DNA from: Papaver somniferum
Lineage: Eukaryota; Streptophyta; Magnoliopsida; Ranunculales; Papaveraceae
NCBI RefSeq assembly: GCF_003573695.1
Contig: NW_020621936.1
Location: 3,410,001-3,474,000, forward strand
Direction of reading: 5' to 3'
DNA length: 64,000 nt
Shown: positions 10,055 through 20,961 of the stretch, piece after piece
How positions within the stretch are numbered: the stretch's first letter is position 1
Layout of the letters: each line of letters begins with the position of its first letter
The notes under the pieces: generated by a model
What the model saw: only the letters and a program-made list of their open reading frames with translations
Database searches by the model: none
What the model was told of the DNA's origin: nothing
Program-made: the position numbers and the translations under genes

Positions 10055-13000
10055 TGATCGCTATCGTATGCGTCAAAAATAAATTTACTTTCTCACTACT
10101 CAGAATATAAAATATAGCAAGGGTAAGAAAGGATCGTTCCCACAGAAAGGACTAGGTTGTCAATATGTTTCGGTTTCTTATGCAAATCAAGGGGGGATTT
10201 TTCTGATTTATGTAAACTAAAATAAAATAAAAGCAAACAAAGAAATAAACACGCAAATCAAGGATATAAAGATATTGGTTAAGGATTCGTTTTCATTCAC
10301 AAACATGTTCTTGTCTTAATAACTAGAATTGATATTTAATTTCTCATTATCAAAATACCTAAGATACCTAGTCGAAAGAATATCCCGCAACTTCCTGATT
10401 TCATCACATATACATGTAAAACGATGCAAGTATGAATTCTACCAAAAGAATAACCTAACGCCTTGCGCTAATCAAGTTCAATTCCCATGGAACATTAAGA
10501 TTCATTAAATTAGGCTAATCATTGCAATTGAAATACATTGCGCAAACAATTCGAACAAAGGTCACGATTCACATATGATTACAAGGATATATCACTATAA
10601 CCTACAATCATATTTATGCTACTTGTGTTCAAGGATTATTGCTCGCTGATTAATTCTAAACTAGCTATAGATATGGATATGAGTTCTACCAATTTGCAAC
10701 TTGGAAAAACAAATACTCAAATCATGTTGCAATACATCAATCATGCAACTATATTTTCAGAGAATCATGAACGATAAATATGAGACAAAACTAATATATT
10801 GAATCAAACAACCATGTTATGTGAAATCCAACTAATCCATAACCGAAAGAAAATTAAGTATTCATGTTCATGGAGTTCATAACAAGAATAAAGAGAAGAG
10901 TTTCCATGTCTAAAACCCTAGAACAAACGTAGAAGAGAAGATAAAGATCATATTGCCAAGTAGGGGTGTGTAACGGAAGGACGGTTGCGGATTAGGGGTC
11001 ACCCGTAACCGAACCGTCAAAGTTGCGGATTTGCAAAATTGAACCGTGACCGGCCCAATCACCCGCGGATTTAACCTTTGCGGATCCGCGGATTGTACGG
11101 GCCGGTTGCGGATTAACCGCGGATTTGACCTAGTTTTGATTGTACTTGTTGGGCCTAAATTCAGTTAGTGTCTTAACTTAGTTTTGATTGTATTCAGTTA
11201 GTTAACTTAGTTTTGATTCTATTTGTTGGGCCTAAATTCAGTTAGTGTTTTAAGGACTTTACTTCTTTCTCTTTGGGCCTAAATTCATTTAGTTAACTAA
11301 GTGATCAAAGAACTTCACTTCTTTCTCTTTGGGCCTAGGTTCATACTCAGGTAAGAAAACTTTGCTTCTTTCTACGGTTGCGGTAATCCGCGGTTTTCAA
11401 ATGACAACCGCAACCGCATCCGCACCGCATGCGGATTTGAGAATCCCACCCGTGTCCGGCCCATACGTCTTGCGGTTTGGGTGAAATCCGCAATTTTGCG
11501 GACGGATACGGGTTAAATCCGCGGTTCCGGTTTTTATGCTCACCCCTATTGCCAAGAGATGTCTCGGCTCTTTTATAATATTTCCCTGCCTTTTTACGAC
11601 TTCTGAACTTAACCCAAATTCAAGCCCACAATTCAAAGCCCATCAGGTCCACGACTTGATATGCCTGTCAGTTTTGTGAAACTGACAAGGAAAATTCCAA
11701 CTTACACTCCCGACTGTGACTCAACTCTCCTCCCCCATCTCAGACTCATTTTCACTGAACCATTCTGCAACAGCAACTCCATAGCAGGAATCCTCATTAG
11801 CTCCATCTCCTGTGCAATAAACCCTTGTGCATCACAGACCCATTAGCCCATTTTCATTGCAGACAAGAACACCACCATAGCGCTGTCACATTTCGTGCTG
11901 CGTCAACACTAGTCTGCAGCTACGACTCAAACTGAATCAACCTTTCCTTGCAAACTCATTCATTTACCAAGCCTAGGCTTCACTTTATACATACAAACCA
12001 TGGCAGCGAGCGCCAATTCAACAGCTGCAATTTCACCTGTCCTAACATTCATCTAAGCTCATTCTGTAGCTTCAGTCATTCCCAGTTTCAGTCCCCTGCA
12101 CCTGTTATATGCCTTCAACTCACACAACACTAAACCAAGTCAGCTTCTTGCCTTAATCCTTTACAGTTGCACACTATCCAGCTTCCATTCTCAGTACCAC
12201 CATTTCAGCTTATAACCAGTACCACTGCCATCATCCAATCTCAGTTCAACTGCCACTGCACAACGACATCAGCACCTGCTTCACTCTCTCCATCATTCCA
12301 TCTGCACAGCAGCAGCTTCTTACTTGCAGTTACCAACCAGTGCTCCTACATCTGTTACCTGACTTCAACTTGCATTTACCAGCTACAACTTCCAATTCAA
12401 CCTTCAGCTGCAACCCAACTGCTGCAATCCTTGATATCAATTTCATCATCAGCTCCTGACCGTATCTTCAAAATAAACCCTGCAACACAACAGCTCTTAG
12501 CCATCCCTCCAGTACCTGACTTGTTTACTCATAATTTCAGCTGCATCTCTGCCTGCTTCAAACTCATCAACATCAAGACCCATTTCCTGTAATGCACAGC
12601 TTCATTACCATTTCTCTCTGCCAATCACCAGCACAACCACAATACTGAATCTGAGGTCGACCTATCAGAACTACCACCTTGTTCTTGCTGACAAACCATC
12701 ACCCCAGCGGTTTTCTTCTCTTTGTTCTTCTGTGATCATACAACCAACAACTCGAACCATTCTCTGAATTCCCTGTAACTCAAGATTCAACAAATGACCA
12801 TATCTGAACCTTACCCTTGAATTTCAACCCCGTCAGCTCAAACTATCTGTGTAACTTTCTTGGCTTCAATTCTCGAGTTCCTCTCCTTGTAGCTTGAATC
12901 CAACACATACCCATGACCATTAACATCTTAATCAACTCAAATCTATCTCCTGAATCTCACAATTCAACAACAACATCAAGCCCTAACTTCTTCCATTCAA

Positions 13001-13480
13001 ATCAACCATCACAGCAGTCATGAGTTCTTCCATCTCACAGTCACTGAATTCAGATCAATCACTTACACTCGAATCATAAAACTCAGATCCATTCAAACCC
13101 CCATCTGAATCTTCTCGATTTATGTTTCTTTCTCTTCAGTTATGTGCCGCCCAAATTCTCTAAATTTCACATAGTAAGAGCAGCAAATGATAACCTTCTG
13201 ATTTGTAGGTCTTGTGTAGGAACCAGGATTACTCCAGGCACTCAGAAAATGGATACGGGGCACTAAATGTGAATATTCCAGCTTTGTAACAGTGATGTGT
13301 GTAATGTGTATGCATCTGCTCTTTTCACTCCGCCCTGGATGATTTTTTTCTTCTTTCGCTCTAAATGACTTCATTGCACCTAATAACTCAAAACTAAACA
13401 TAAGAGATGCAATTCATAAGGATAATAGCAGAGAAAGCGTAAATACTAGATATAAAATTAGGTGTTTTAGACACTTATCA
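10055..13480. mobile_element. Solo-LTR-like insertion in LTR B
   Basis: The insert starts TGATCGCTATCG and ends ..GACACTTATCA. It is flanked on both sides by the 5-bp duplication GTGAG (10050-10054 and 13481-13485). TG...CA ends and a 5-bp duplication are the signature of LTR retrotransposon insertion. It holds no gag or pol, and no internal boundary between two LTRs was seen, so a solo LTR of about 2.8 kb (without the MITE inside it) is the best reading. On the minus strand the start 'TGATAAGTGTCTAAAACACC' resembles gypsy LTRs of the Athila/Tat group. The C/A-rich open frames in it (e.g. 12167-12592) look non-genic. Confidence 0.65.
10961..11548. mobile_element. hAT-type MITE (588 bp)
   Basis: The ends are TAGGGGTG and CACCCCTA, flanked by a perfect 8-bp duplication TTGCCAAG (10953-10960 and 11549-11556). 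An 8-bp duplication with TAGGG-type short TIRs is the hAT signature. No transposase is encoded. Both subterminal regions are dense in GCGGAT/ATCCGC motifs; the middle has copies of 'CTAAATTCAGTTAGTG'. It is nested inside the solo LTR. Confidence 0.85.
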
Positions 13481-13510
13481 GTGAGGTTCTTAGACCCCCG
13501 ATTTTTCAAT

Positions 13511-13522
13511 TGGTATCAGAGC
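13511..13522 (+). promoter_or_regulatory. Primer binding site (initiator Met-tRNA type)
   Basis: TGGTATCAGAGC, two bases after the LTR B end. It is complementary to the 3' end of plant initiator methionine tRNA, as in most plant copia elements. Confidence 0.85.
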
Positions 13523-13574
13523 AGGAAAACACGTTTAAGACCTCATAAGTATGTGTTTGTAGCGATCTGACTTT

Positions 13575-15140
13575 ATGGACAAAATTTTTATCTCCATAAA
13601 CGCACCACCAGTCTTCGATGGCTCAAACTACTTGTGGTGGAAAATCGCTATGCGTGCTTTTCTTCAAGCTCGTGATTTTTCAAACATGGGTACGTGTTGT
13701 TAATGGCTATGATCCTCCGGATAATACAGAAGGCGATGTATCTATACCTAAGGATATTGGTAGATATAGTCCAGAAGAAATCCTTGCTGCAAAGAAAAAT
13801 TCTGACGGCTTAAATGCTATCATACATATCATTACCCCAGATCTTCAGCATCATGTGACTACTTGCACAAAGTCTAAAGAAGCCTGGGATATCTTAGAAA
13901 CCGTATTTGAAGGGAATACTTGTGAAAAAAAAGCTAGGATTCAAAACCTAAATTCTGATTGGGAAAACCTTCTTATGGTAGATGAAGATTCATTTGATGA
14001 GTTTAATCACAAAGTGTCTGAAATTGTTAATGCATCTTTTGCATTGGGTAAGAGTATTCCTGAAAAGGACATTGTGATGAAAATTCTCAGATCACTTCCA
14101 TCCAGATACGATTCTAAGAAGCATGCAATCGTTGAAGGAAATAATCTCGCAACTCTTTCCAGAAATACTCTGATTGGGAAGTTAAAGATCTTTGATCATG
14201 AGCATACATCCAAATCCGGAAAGGATGTTGCTTTCAAAGCACAAAAGAACACTAAATTACTTGACAAAAGTAAAAGTGTTTGCATCTCTGAAAATGATCT
14301 TGTTGAGGCTGATTCATTAGATGAAGATCTTGACAAGTCAGTCTCCTTGATCACAAGACAGTTTAGGGATCTTCTTTTGAAGAGAAGTAAACGGTTCTCC
14401 AGAGATAAACCCAGGTCATCAGTCAAATCACATAATCGAGTTCCTCATAAAAACAAGGATAATGATGAAACTGATGACGAGGATATGCCTCAGTGCTTTA
14501 AGTGTAAAGGTTTTGGCCATTTTGTAAATGAGTGTCCAAATCATAAAAAATACACTGGGAACAAAGGTCTAGCTGCAACTCTTGATGAATGTCTGACAAC
14601 TATGATTCTAATGAAGACGAAAAGTCAAGTGTTGCACTTCTTTGTGAAAATATTGATTTTGATAATTGTAGCAATACATACATCAATCTTGATATTCTTT
14701 CAAAAGAAATCTCAACCGATCTGGAAGAAAAAATTAATCTACCTGTTTCTACTGGAAACTCTTTTTCTGATTTTTCAGGTTCCACAATGTATCTAGCCGC
14801 GTACACATCTCAGGCGTCCGAATTATTTTCCAGGTTGACATGTCCTTATTGTTCTCTCAGAGGTCATGAATTATCAAAATGTTTCAAGTGCAAACATAAG
14901 ATAAGATATGTCAACAAACTTCTATGAAGAGGTAATCGATTATCAAACAAGCTAAAACTTGTTCAAAAAACATCGGAAGTATGTAATCGCATCTCTTCTT
15001 CAAATAAGTTAGTTTCCAAAGAAAAGACTAGATCATTAGAAAGAAATTTATGGTCTAAACACTATGAAAAACATGGCTCTATGAATTCCGTTCGAAAAGG
15101 ATATGGTGGACATATTATTGTTCACCCCAACACAACTTAA
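13575..15140 (+). pseudogene. gag of SIRE-like copia element, frameshifted
   Basis: The start is the ATG at 13575 ('MDKIFISINAPPVFDGSNY..W'), a typical copia gag N-terminus. A frame change near 13680 leads into the long open frame with gag core features (KSKEAWDILETVFEG; DEFNHKVSEIVNASFALGK; IVMKILRSLPSRYDSKKHAI). A CCHC zinc knuckle CFKCKGFGHFVNEC lies near 14490. A second frame change near 14587 gives the acidic tail, and a second knuckle, CPYCSLRGHELSKC, lies near 14840. A TGA at about 14925 and then a TAA at about 15138 end the frame. The protein would coat element RNA. It is probably dead in this copy. Confidence 0.75.
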
Positions 15141-15523
15141 GTTGTGTTGTTTAGTGTATCTTGTCTCATGTGCCTGATCAAAAGAGACAAGATTCTGCAC
15201 ACCTCAGGCTTTAGGAAAAGAAAAGTCTTCTAGATTGTTTTGATTTTCTTTTTCGTGTTTTTGCTCTTTGAGCATTGTAAAGTCTGGAATTCTTGCCGCT
15301 TTTCATATCTAATTGATATTGGAAAGGACTTCCCTGTTTATTCAATAAAAAGAGGGTTAAAATAGACAATTCTGCCTTTTTAGGTAAGAATTGTGCGTAC
15401 GTGAATCCTTTAAGTGTATAAAGGTTCGTAACCCTACATTCGTTTTTCCTTCTCTAAGAAACTCTTTTATCATAAGACTGCTTGTTGAGATTATCTTGTG
15501 ATTTCCTCTCACAATTCGCTTAT

Positions 15524-15907
15524 ATGGATACTCCAAGCATTACGTCGACTGATGGAAAAGATGTTAATATGATTGTTAAGCCATCAACCATGAAGTAAAA
15601 AGATAAATCTCCGTTACCTCCAACTTTGAAAAGAAAAAGAAGGAATGTGATGAAGCCAAGAGATGTTCCTTCAAATTCTCAGAAGTTTTATGATGTTCTT
15701 GAAGAGTTGAAGGAAACAAGGAAGGAGATTCAACAAATAAAGGATTTTGTGTTTAAGACTCTTGAAATTCATAAGACCCTGGTTCGACATCAGTCAAGAA
15801 GGTTTGTTCATATCAACTCCTTTCTTCACGAACCTTATGTCCCAATGGTTGTTGACGACAAGGAGTTCGGGGACGATAAAGAATTTTTCAAAGGTCTTAA
15901 TGTCTAG
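15524..15907 (+). pseudogene. Small coiled-coil ORF in 3' region of element 2
   Basis: The frame runs from the ATG at 15524 ('MDTPSITSTDGKD') with one in-frame TAA at 15596. It continues from 15626 as a basic then heptad-rich segment (KRKRRN..; FYDVLEELKETRKEIQQIKDF). A TATA-like 'GTGTATAAAGG' lies near 15411, so the region may have its own promoter. The position matches the broken ORF of element 1 (3850-4822), but only the coiled-coil part is comparable. No known domain; function unknown. Confidence 0.4.
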
Positions 15908-17155
15908 GAAACTTCTTATGAGAATTTATTCTTATGTTTTAAGAAGGATAACTAGGGTTTGGAATAGCCATCATTGTGAGTACACATAGCTATTTCCAAC
16001 GATTTTCATCTTACAATGTTTTTATATTTATTTATTTAAATTCTAAAGTAGATTTGGAAGATGATTTTGCAGTATTAATCTTTATGGTTTCATATATTGC
16101 AACTTGTTACGGGATATGTGTGTTTGCGTCCGTGAACTATGATTGTCCCATACATGGTCAAAAGTTAAGTCTTTCATATGTCAGTATGAAAGTATTGATA
16201 AAAGATTTAATGAACTTTTGACAAACAAAAGTTAAGCCTATTATGTCATTATGCAAATATTGATGGAAGATAGGATAAGCTTTTGTTTACAAAGATTAAA
16301 GTCTATTATATGTCATTGTGCAAATAGTGATGGAGAATAGAATGAATCTTTGTTTATTCCGCAGTATTGATCATTCCCGATCCATATTTTTTATGTAAAT
16401 ACTGTGTGGCTCCGTAAGTTCTCTTATGTGAGCATTTCCGATTAAATTAGTCATGGGTTCTCTTGTGGTTAATTTAATTGAGATTTTTGGATACAAATTC
16501 ATGTTTTCATGTGATTTGTTAATGTCGAAAGAAATCCTTATTTTCTTGTGAAAGTAAGTTCGCTCTTGTTGTTCCTTTTGGAATGACATTTTATGGGGGA
16601 GAGTTCTTAATTGAACTTGTGCTTAATTTCCAAATCTTTGTGGGGAGTGCGGTTGTGGAATATTATAGGGGTTATCTTGTATCTTTATAAACTCCTTGAT
16701 GAATGCATTTAGTTTCGGCTATATGATTGCATCTAAAAAAGTTGATATGTGCTTTTCTATTGGTCATAAAGTGTCTCTATGGAAATTTCATTAGGATCCC
16801 ATTAATTTTCGTACCTTTGCCAATTTTATTGACAAAAAGGGGGAGAATTAATGTGTAGTTCACACTACAAATACATAAGGTTTTCGGATCATTATGTAAG
16901 GGGGAGTGGTTTTCATGTGAGATGAAGTATTGACTAAAGGGGAGTAATACATATCACCATAGTATTATTGTCAAAGTTGTGATACAATTGAACTTTGATG
17001 TTGTGTAACTGTATAACAATGATTGAGAGCTATTGTTTTCTCATTGTTATAGCTGCGGATCTTCAACAACGATGATGCTGAATTGAATACCTTTAGAATC
17101 ATTGGAGTACTTGGAAGTGACGAAGATTGAGAGTAATGTTGAAGAACCAAAAAGA

Positions 17156-17580
17156 TCAAGCATTTGATTTGAATTAAACTTAACCTGGAGTTGTGCTCTG
17201 AGGATCACAAAGAACGGGCGAGTTGTGCTCTGAGGATCGGGCGACGAACTCGGCGACTTTTTTTTCCATTTTCTGAATCTGATTTCGATATCTTCCTTCA
17301 TTAATTCAGGTGAATTAAACGTTCTGATTTCAATGATTGGTGTTGATTTCTTCTATTTTAATTTCTCGAGTATTGTTCGATTTTTGCAAAAATATGGAAT
17401 CTGTATCTGGGTCAAAGATGAACAATAGTAATTTTAGTTTCTTTTCCTCTGAGCCTAGAGAGAAGAGTAGCCTGGAATCTGTATCTCGAATATTTGATTA
17501 CGAAGTATAACGTTTATCTTTTTAACTTCGTAAATGCGACATCAAATAATTTGTGTAACTCCTTACTTGATTGTGCATTG
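17156..17580. other. Unassigned spacer
   Basis: This lies between the broken end of element 2 and an LTR fragment of a different family. It holds a direct duplication 'GAGTTGTGCTCTGAGGATC' (about 17191 and 17221). No gene is seen. Confidence 0.4.
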
Positions 17581-18167
17581 GATATAGGTGTGCTTTCATC
17601 TTAGAAAATTATGTTTGATTAGATGTTTAAAGGAAGTATATATACGAAACTTGTTTCGTAATTGAAAGGAAATCAATAGGCGTTTTGGTCCGGTTTTTAT
17701 TGAAGATCTATTGGATGACCTATTCGGACCTAGGTAAGAACTTTGGTAGAACCGATCTTTACTTATGTTGAGAGTTATGGTAGAACCGATCTTTACCTAG
17801 TTTGGGATGTGTGGTAGAACCGATCTTGACTTATGTTGAGAGTCTTGGTAGAACTGATCCTTACCTATATTGGGATACATGGTAGAACCGATCCTAGCTA
17901 TTATTGGGATTCATGGTAAAACCGATCCTAGCTATTGTTAGGAGTCATGGTATAACTGATCCCTACATATATTTGGAGACTTGGTAGAACCTATCTTAAC
18001 CTATGTTAAGAGTCATGGTAGAACCAGTCCCAAGAGAAAAACCGATCCTCTACATTCACATATTACTTTATGGTTTTGTTCGAGTTTGGAATTAGGGTTT
18101 GCTAAATAGGAAAGTTCTAAATGTCGACATAATTTGAGCATGAATATAACTCTTATCTTTTATTGTT
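17580..18167 (+). repeat. LTR fragment (+) of a second SIRE-like family
   Basis: The segment is collinear with the reverse complement of about 19380-19960 in the minus-strand LTR. Shared blocks are 'GTAATTGAAAGGAAA', 'TTGGATGACC', the 34-bp array, 'GAATTAGGGTTT' and 'TTTATTGTTCAAA'. It stops abruptly at the junction with the inverted LTR at 18168. Confidence 0.65.
17743..18050 (+). repeat. 34-bp minisatellite, nine units
   Basis: 'TGGTA(G/A)AACCGATC' starts at 17743, 17778, 17812, 17846, 17880, 17914, 17948, 17982 and 18016, with a period of 34 bp (first interval 35). Between the starts lies 'TTATGTTGAGAGTCA'-like sequence. It is part of an LTR, not a CRISPR: units are contiguous with no unique spacers. 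Confidence 0.9.
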
Positions 18168-20494
18168 CAAAAACCCCGGGACCTAGTCCAATTTTGAATA
18201 CTCTCAGAATTAAGCCGATATACAAAATCAAATACCAACTTTATATAGTTGAGACTAAGCAGACTGCGCCTAGATACTTAGTTCCCTCAGTATCCCCGCG
18301 CCTTCGACTTCTACTGTCACGCACGTGAATAGCAAGTCCTTTGGATTGTATTCCAAACAATAAAGGAAGAATTTGTTTGGAAACCACTTTAATCAATCTT
18401 GCTAGAAGATTTTAATGAGTCGTTGACAAAGGCTCTTTTGTTTAATCTAATAAACTCCTTTGTCTGGTTAGATTAATCTAAACAATGACTACCAAAATAA
18501 TCAATCTTTAGATTTGCAATCAATCAGTATAGATCTCAAAGAGAAACTATAAAGTGATGACTATCTCACACAACTAATTAATCAAGTCTATCAAAGATAA
18601 ACCTATTCTAGTTGGATCCCATCCGATTAATATTTGTGCACTAAATCCACAAGATACGAAAACTAATAAGAATTCTTTTTCTTCTTCAAATCTTATATTG
18701 CGTTCAAAAACCTGCACAACAACGCTTGAATCCTCTTGTGATCAATCACACATTGAACGGAGTCTGTTAATAATGGATTTTCACAAGATGTCTTTAGATC
18801 TAACAACAGTTCTAAAGATCTCGTCGATATTTTGATCTAGTCTGAGTGAATCTTATATCATAAGAGAAGATTCTCAGGAGTAAACAAACAAGGTGCAATC
18901 AAAGTTTCTACAACCTTTACTCAATCAAGTCAATAATCGAAAACTAACAACACTGCAATTATCTAGTCCCACCAATGGTACTCGTAGAGTTTTTTATCCC
19001 ACGGAAGTCTTTAAACGAGCGGTCGTAAGAGATTTCACCTAATTAGGATATTTTCCTCTCTGAATAGACGACTCCACCAGAAACAATAATAAATGAAGTT
19101 TGCTTGGCTCTTAGGATGGTTTGCTAAAAATGCAAACTTAGGTATTTATAAACCAAGGTTGTTTGGACACCAAGGAATTTTCAAAACCGAAATTATTCTT
19201 AAGATATGCAATGAATGCACATTATTTCTGAAATCTCTCGTAGAAAATCTCCAATTAGTAATTGTACATTGCTAATTTTTATTCTCTATAGTTATGCATT
19301 AATTACTGGTAACTAAAGCACATAAAACTAAAAACCTTAATTAAAATATTCTCAATTTATTTCGGTACAAGATCACCTTGAGCATCAAGGAAGATATTTG
19401 AACAATAAATGATAAATGTACATGTTCAAATATGTTTACATCATGAAGATTCTCATCTTGGTAAACCCTAATTCACACACAACATTAAGAAATATGTGAA
19501 CCACGGTTTTAGATCATAAAACCTATTATACCATCACTCCAAAGAATGTTGTGATCGGATACAATAACATTCCCAAGATAGGTTGTAATCGGTTATGATT
19601 GACCAGTTACACTTGCTTCCCAAGGTAACTATGTGACTGGTTACACTTTGCTTCCTGAGGTTATCATGTGACCGATTACCACTAACCTCCAATACATCAT
19701 GTGACCAGTTATACTTTGATCTCCAAAATGTTTATGTGACAGGTTACATCTAGCATCCCAACATAACATATGATCGGTTACACTAAGTGACGGAATCTAA
19801 CAAGCTACTCATTATAGGGCGTGACCGGTTATACCTCAAGTCTTAACATAGTCAAGATAGGTTCTACCACTGTCAACTCCATTGGTCATCCAAAAAAGAT
19901 ATTCAGGGAATAAAAAGACCAATCATGATTTTCCTTTCAATTATGAAAACAAGTTCATACATCTAGTTCCTTAAACCAATGTAAATATACATAGTTTTCT
20001 AGGATGAAATCATACATATACGATGCACACATAATCAAATAAATATATACAATAGATTATGTCGATTCATCTTTAAGAAGTTCCAAAAGATAAGCATTTA
20101 TACTTCGTACTATGCTTCCTTGATACCTTGATCATACTATTATGACCAAGTCTCATCACTAGAGTACTATATATAATATATACAACTTTACATGTTATGT
20201 TTTCAATATAGCACGACTTGAAAGATACGTTAGTAATTGAAACAAGATCAAGTCAATATTACTAACCTCAAGTGGAAGGATGATATCTTCGTTGTAGTCG
20301 TTACTTATTCTCATTCTTCGGGTCTTCGGAGTAATAATTGTATGTCTCAACATTGCTAGACTTTCTAGTTTAACCTAAATGAAGTTGACTCTAGTATTTA
20401 ATCAAGCGACTCTAGATGAGTTTTGATACTGAAATATGGCAACCAACCTTTACATACCAACGCTTGGTGAGTTCAACCGAGCTATGCTCTAACA
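18168..20494 (-). repeat. LTR (-) of second SIRE-like family, 3' end missing
   Basis: On the minus strand it starts TGTTAGAGCATAGCTCGGTT at 20494, immediately after a polypurine tract (AAAGGGGGAGAT at about 20495-20506). It runs to the U5 block 'TCCCGGGGTTTTTGAACA' at about 18168. Compared with LTR A, the last ~400 bp are missing. A 34-bp array lies at 19553-19780. As it follows a polypurine tract, it is the 3' LTR of a minus-strand element whose body lies to the right. Confidence 0.7.
19553..19850 (-). repeat. 34-bp minisatellite in the minus-strand LTR
   Basis: GACCGGTTAC-type cores lie at about 19601, 19635, 19669, 19703, 19738 and 19772, again with a 34-35 bp period. These are the reverse-orientation counterpart of the array at 17743-18050. 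The core differs (TGTAACCGGTCAC against GTAGAACCGATC) while the period is kept. Confidence 0.8.
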
Positions 20495-20961
20495 ATCTCC
20501 CCCTTTGTCAATTTTAGTGACAAAACTCTTATTACATATGGAGCTAAACGAATTACTAAATACTCATTCTTCATACGCTTGATTCCAAGTTTCAAAAACA
20601 CAATAACCTGCATATATTCAATAAATAAATGTCGTCGTTGACATTTGAATAACAAAAGTTTTTACTCCCCCTAAAGGCAAGCTAGGTATATATTCAATCT
20701 GAACATCTTTGTTGTTCCCTTTTTGTAATCAGAAATACTACACAGTATGATGATATGTTTCCCCCCCTTAGTCAATGCTTTAATCTTTTGTTAGATATAA
20801 CGTTTAAGTACAATTGTCCTTTCCTAGTGATTAAAAATCACTTGTTTACTTCATATATTTCTCCCCCTTTTGTCAGAAAATGACAAAGGTTTGAGCAAAT
20901 AAAATACAAACCGAAAGGATCTTACAAATCTATAAGACTTGTACAACCTATACGAGTTAAG
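20495..20961 (-). mobile_element. 3' internal non-coding part of minus-strand SIRE-like element
   Basis: Several G-rich purine tracts on the minus strand (near 20495, 20665, 20763 and 20862) surround 'TTGTCACTAAAATTGACAAAG', which is the same sequence found before LTR A. The segment is cut at 20961 by the Athila insertion. No open frame of note. Confidence 0.55.

Larger units (their letters stand above)
8858..13508 (+). repeat. LTR B, 5'-truncated and interrupted by a 3.4-kb insertion
   Basis: 8858-10054 matches LTR A from 7634 onward, beginning 'CAGGTTTTCATCTAACGG', with shared TATA box, 'CTGCTGGGATCAGAG' and 'GTGTCTGTAGCGGC' blocks. The match resumes at 13481 with 'GTGAGGTTCTTAGACCCCCG' and ends TTTTTCA at 13508, just before a primer binding site. 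The 5' ~1.2 kb of this LTR (most of U3) is missing. It is the 5' LTR of element 2. Confidence 0.75.
13509..17155 (+). mobile_element. SIRE-like copia element 2, gag-only, lacking pol
   Basis: The order is LTR B, primer binding site, gag (13575-15140), then directly a 3' region with a small ORF. That 3' region is the same as the one in element 1. Protease, integrase, reverse transcriptase and RNase H are absent. Homology to element 1 stops near 17155, before the polypurine tract, so the 3' LTR is lost. Either pol was deleted or this is a non-autonomous lineage that keeps gag only. Confidence 0.7.

Noticed and set aside
12167..12592. 141-residue open frame
   Set aside because: It is Ser/Thr/Pro/His low-complexity translation of C/A-rich sequence inside the solo LTR. 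No domain, no promoter.
17743..18050. Regular 34-bp repeats looking like a CRISPR array
   Set aside because: Units are contiguous with no unique spacers, they lie in an LTR of a plant genome, and the same array occurs in reverse in a second LTR.
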